Assembly: GCA_029257805.1 (NCBI GenBank)
Contig: JARIAR010000004.1
Location: forward strand, 37,034-101,033
Length of the DNA stretch: 64,000 bases
Direction of reading: 5' to 3'
DNA from: Blautia sp.
GTDB taxonomy: Bacteria; Bacillota; Clostridia; Lachnospirales; Lachnospiraceae
Position 1 is the first letter of the stretch; each line of letters opens with the position of its first letter. Below are positions 62,273-64,000 of the stretch, piece after piece. A program made the translations under genes and the position numbers. The notes under the pieces are model-generated. The model had not been told where the DNA came from. It saw only the letters and a list, made by a program, of their open reading frames with translations, and ran no database searches.

Positions 62273-63688
62273 TTACTCCTCCTCTTGTTTGACTTTTCCA
62301 CAAAGAGGACATTTATTTGAATTTTTATCATATATCTGTCCACATACACACATCATGTTTCTAGCATATATACCTTCTTTCCTTATAACGTTATCTCCAT
62401 ATTGCCGTCTGATATTTTTCAATTCTTCAATTGTATAATCACTATCTATTGAATAGCCACTACCTTCTTCTCTCCATGAGAAAAAATGATATTGGCTTAT
62501 ATAAATTTTAGCTTCTTTTAAACAATTAAAATCTTCTTCTATCTTCGTTTCATACAATTGTCCTGTTAATTCACTTTCTCTGCCCTTTGCTTTTATAAAT
62601 GTTTGAAATTTCATTTCAGGAAGGACAATTTTATCTCCATTTGCCTTAAAAATATGAATCTGTCCTACAATACTATCTACAGGGCAATGATTAAAACTTA
62701 ATATTTTTAGTTTTACCAGGAAAGAATATGACTGCTTTATTTCTATAGAAATTATCCGAAAAGGAAGTACTGGATCATAATTCGAAACTTGCAGAAGAGT
62801 ATTTTTTTCTTCTGCTTCCATATTAATCTGATTTTTCAAATTATTCATTTGTATTCTGTTTCCCACATACATACCAACCGATATAATCAGAGCTATCCAT
62901 ACACCTGCATCAATTCGCATCATAGACGGCATATAATCTCCATAATCTCCAAAGTAATTTTTCATCCAACTATTTGAAAACATGACTAAAAGATATGTAC
63001 TTCCGACGCAAAACATTCCACCTAAAGAAGCATTTTTCGTATAATTATAAAAATTGGTATCACTTTGACTGGACAAAAGTTGGTAAATATAATATCCATA
63101 AAATAACAGGAAAATAGCTATTATAAGCACAAGAACCAGTAATATAAACAATAACCCATGCAGCATATCTGATCCTGCATCCCAATAACTATGTGCCGTA
63201 TCTGCTGCCAAATTTGCTACATCCGGCACTAAATTTATTATGTTAAATAAATTGAAAGAATACGAAGTTCCTATATAATCTAAGATCTCTGCTACTGCCG
63301 GAATATTAATCCAAGGAAAACATACAGAGATACAACATATAATACTTAAGACCAGAAAAATAAGTTCTTTTCCTGTTTTTTTACTATTTTTTTCTTCATT
63401 TTTATTTTTTTTGATGGTAGGCTCTTCCTCTTTCCATCTATAACAACCCGGATATTCTTTATTCTCTAGTTTTTTATAATTCTCTAATTCAAATTTTAAC
63501 TCTTCTTCAACTTTTAATTTTTCATCCTTCTGCTGACTTAATTTCTGTCTTTCTTTTTCACGACTATCTAGTTGTATACGGTACATTTTTTTTTGCTCTT
63601 CCCAATTAGTTTTAGATACTTCTGTACCACAATAAATACAAAAAGATGCCTGATCTTCTAATTCTTTTCCACATACAGTGCATTTCAT
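62273..63688 (-). CDS. Polytopic membrane protein with zinc ribbons at both ends
   Basis: 471 residues: CTVCGKE...CIYCG ribbon (3-22), long Lys/Glu coiled coil (about 30-90), four to five membrane helices (about 108-290), a C-terminal cytoplasmic region with a beta-domain, and a second ribbon CVCGQ...CPLCG at the end. First gene of the minus-strand locus, with a promoter 31-59 bases upstream. Function unknown. Confidence 0.78.
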   Translation of the reverse strand: MKCTVCGKELEDQASFCIYCGTEVSKTNWEEQKKMYRIQLDSREKERQKLSQQKDEKLKVEEELKFELENYKKLENKEYPGCYRWKEEEPTIKKNKNEEKNSKKTGKELIFLVLSIICCISVCFPWINIPAVAEILDYIGTSYSFNLFNIINLVPDVANLAADTAHSYWDAGSDMLHGLLFILLVLVLIIAIFLLFYGYYIYQLLSSQSDTNFYNYTKNASLGGMFCVGSTYLLVMFSNSWMKNYFGDYGDYMPSMMRIDAGVWIALIISVGMYVGNRIQMNNLKNQINMEAEEKNTLLQVSNYDPVLPFRIISIEIKQSYSFLVKLKILSFNHCPVDSIVGQIHIFKANGDKIVLPEMKFQTFIKAKGRESELTGQLYETKIEEDFNCLKEAKIYISQYHFFSWREEGSGYSIDSDYTIEELKNIRRQYGDNVIRKEGIYARNMMCVCGQIYDKNSNKCPLCGKVKQEEE

Positions 63689-63718
63689 TTTTTATTTCTC
63701 TCCATTCCCAGTATTATA

Positions 63719-63747
63719 TTTATATTATCCTCTTTCCTTTTTTTCAA
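63719..63747 (-). promoter_or_regulatory. Promoter of the zinc-ribbon/Tad locus
   Basis: On the minus strand TTGAAA (63747-63742), 17-base spacer, TATAAA (63724-63719), with a start site expected near 63712, 24 bases before the first ATG (63688). The divergent HTH gene begins 199 bases away. Confidence 0.55.
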
Positions 63748-63886
63748 AACAATAAGTGGCTTGTCTTGTGGGCAAATTTATTTTTATTTTAATAAAAATT
63801 ATTATGAATACTGTTTTTAAGATAAAGATATGATAAAATAAAAGAAAACCACAAAAACGATGAAATGTGGAGGAAGGTAACGTATC

Positions 63887-64000
63887 ATGTCTGAATTTTC
63901 AAATATACTACGCCAATTTATTCACGAAAAAAATATTAAAGTTTATTCTCTTATTAAATATTGTAACATTGACCGTTCTACAATGTACAAAATCATAAAC
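63887..64000 (+). CDS. Helix-turn-helix protein, N-terminal part at window edge
   Basis: ATG at 63887 after TGGAGGAAGG; 38 codons run to the window end without a stop. The visible part, with FIHEKNIKVYSLIKYCNI then DRSTMYKIIN, has the pattern of the start of an XRE/Cro-type HTH domain. Divergent from the zinc-ribbon/Tad locus and so a candidate regulator; the size and any C-terminal domain are not visible. Confidence 0.65.
   Translation, partial: MSEFSNILRQFIHEKNIKVYSLIKYCNIDRSTMYKIIN

Noticed and set aside
36405..63688. Reading the accessory locus as prophage or conjugative element
   Set aside because: No integrase, relaxase, terminase, capsid, transposase or attachment repeat was found; the genes are pilus, signalling and surface types.

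Overview
The window looks like a chromosome segment of a spore-forming member of the Lachnospiraceae (Clostridia). The evidence is the gene order of the division/cell-wall cluster, a SpoVD-type penicillin-binding protein, a Spo0E-like mini-protein, a class III (oxygen-sensitive) ribonucleotide reductase, a DAP-type MurE, low-to-moderate GC and strong AGGAGG ribosome sites. No rRNA, tRNA, CRISPR array, insertion sequence or phage gene was seen.

Left part (1-36.4 kb) is conserved core. On the minus strand, reading from 9.35 kb down, is the dcw cluster: a promoter and MraZ operator repeats, then mraZ, rsmH, ftsL, pbpB, spoVD, mraY, murD and ftsW (cut by the window edge). murE is missing from its usual place and lies at 28.2-29.6 kb. 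A strong intrinsic-terminator-like hairpin separates pbpB from spoVD, and a separate promoter precedes mraY, so the cluster is probably several transcription units. On the plus strand (9.5-13.8 kb) is a K+ uptake pair (KtrB/TrkH-like and KtrA/TrkA-like) followed by a KdpD/KdpE-like two-component system. Then, on the minus strand, come lgt with a Spo0E-like gene overlapping its 3' end, ychF, and the housekeeping run murE-priA-def-fmt-(M-metallopeptidase)-rsmB-rlmN-prpC-prkC-rsgA-rpe-thiN. After these come an IPKTG-anchored surface protein, a YqeA-like carbamate kinase, nrdD with candidate NrdR boxes, and asnA.

Right part (36.4-63.7 kb) is one long minus-strand accessory locus, visibly AT-richer. 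Its centre is a Gram-positive Tad/Flp (type IVc) pilus machine: TadZ/CpaE-like, TadA ATPase, TadB, TadC, Flp1-like pilin, two TadE-like minor pilins, a large DUF5702/TadG-like protein and a prepilin peptidase. It is flanked on both sides by ten proteins carrying small CxxC zinc ribbons. Most have the plan 'N-terminal zinc ribbon - one membrane helix - variable outer domain' (WG repeats, YARHG, discoidin/NADase-type glycan-binding-like, lipocalin-like, D-x-D-G-containing). A Ser/Thr kinase with a DFN motif and C-terminal TPRs, a DUF6382-FHA protein, a second WG-repeat protein, an NPCBM-like/Cys-repeat protein, an Ig-like repeat secreted protein and an M15 carboxypeptidase complete the set. The inferred picture is a phospho-signalling and surface-sensing module co-evolved with a Tad pilus. 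This association is the most interesting feature of the window. An HTH protein on the plus strand begins at the right edge, divergent from the locus.
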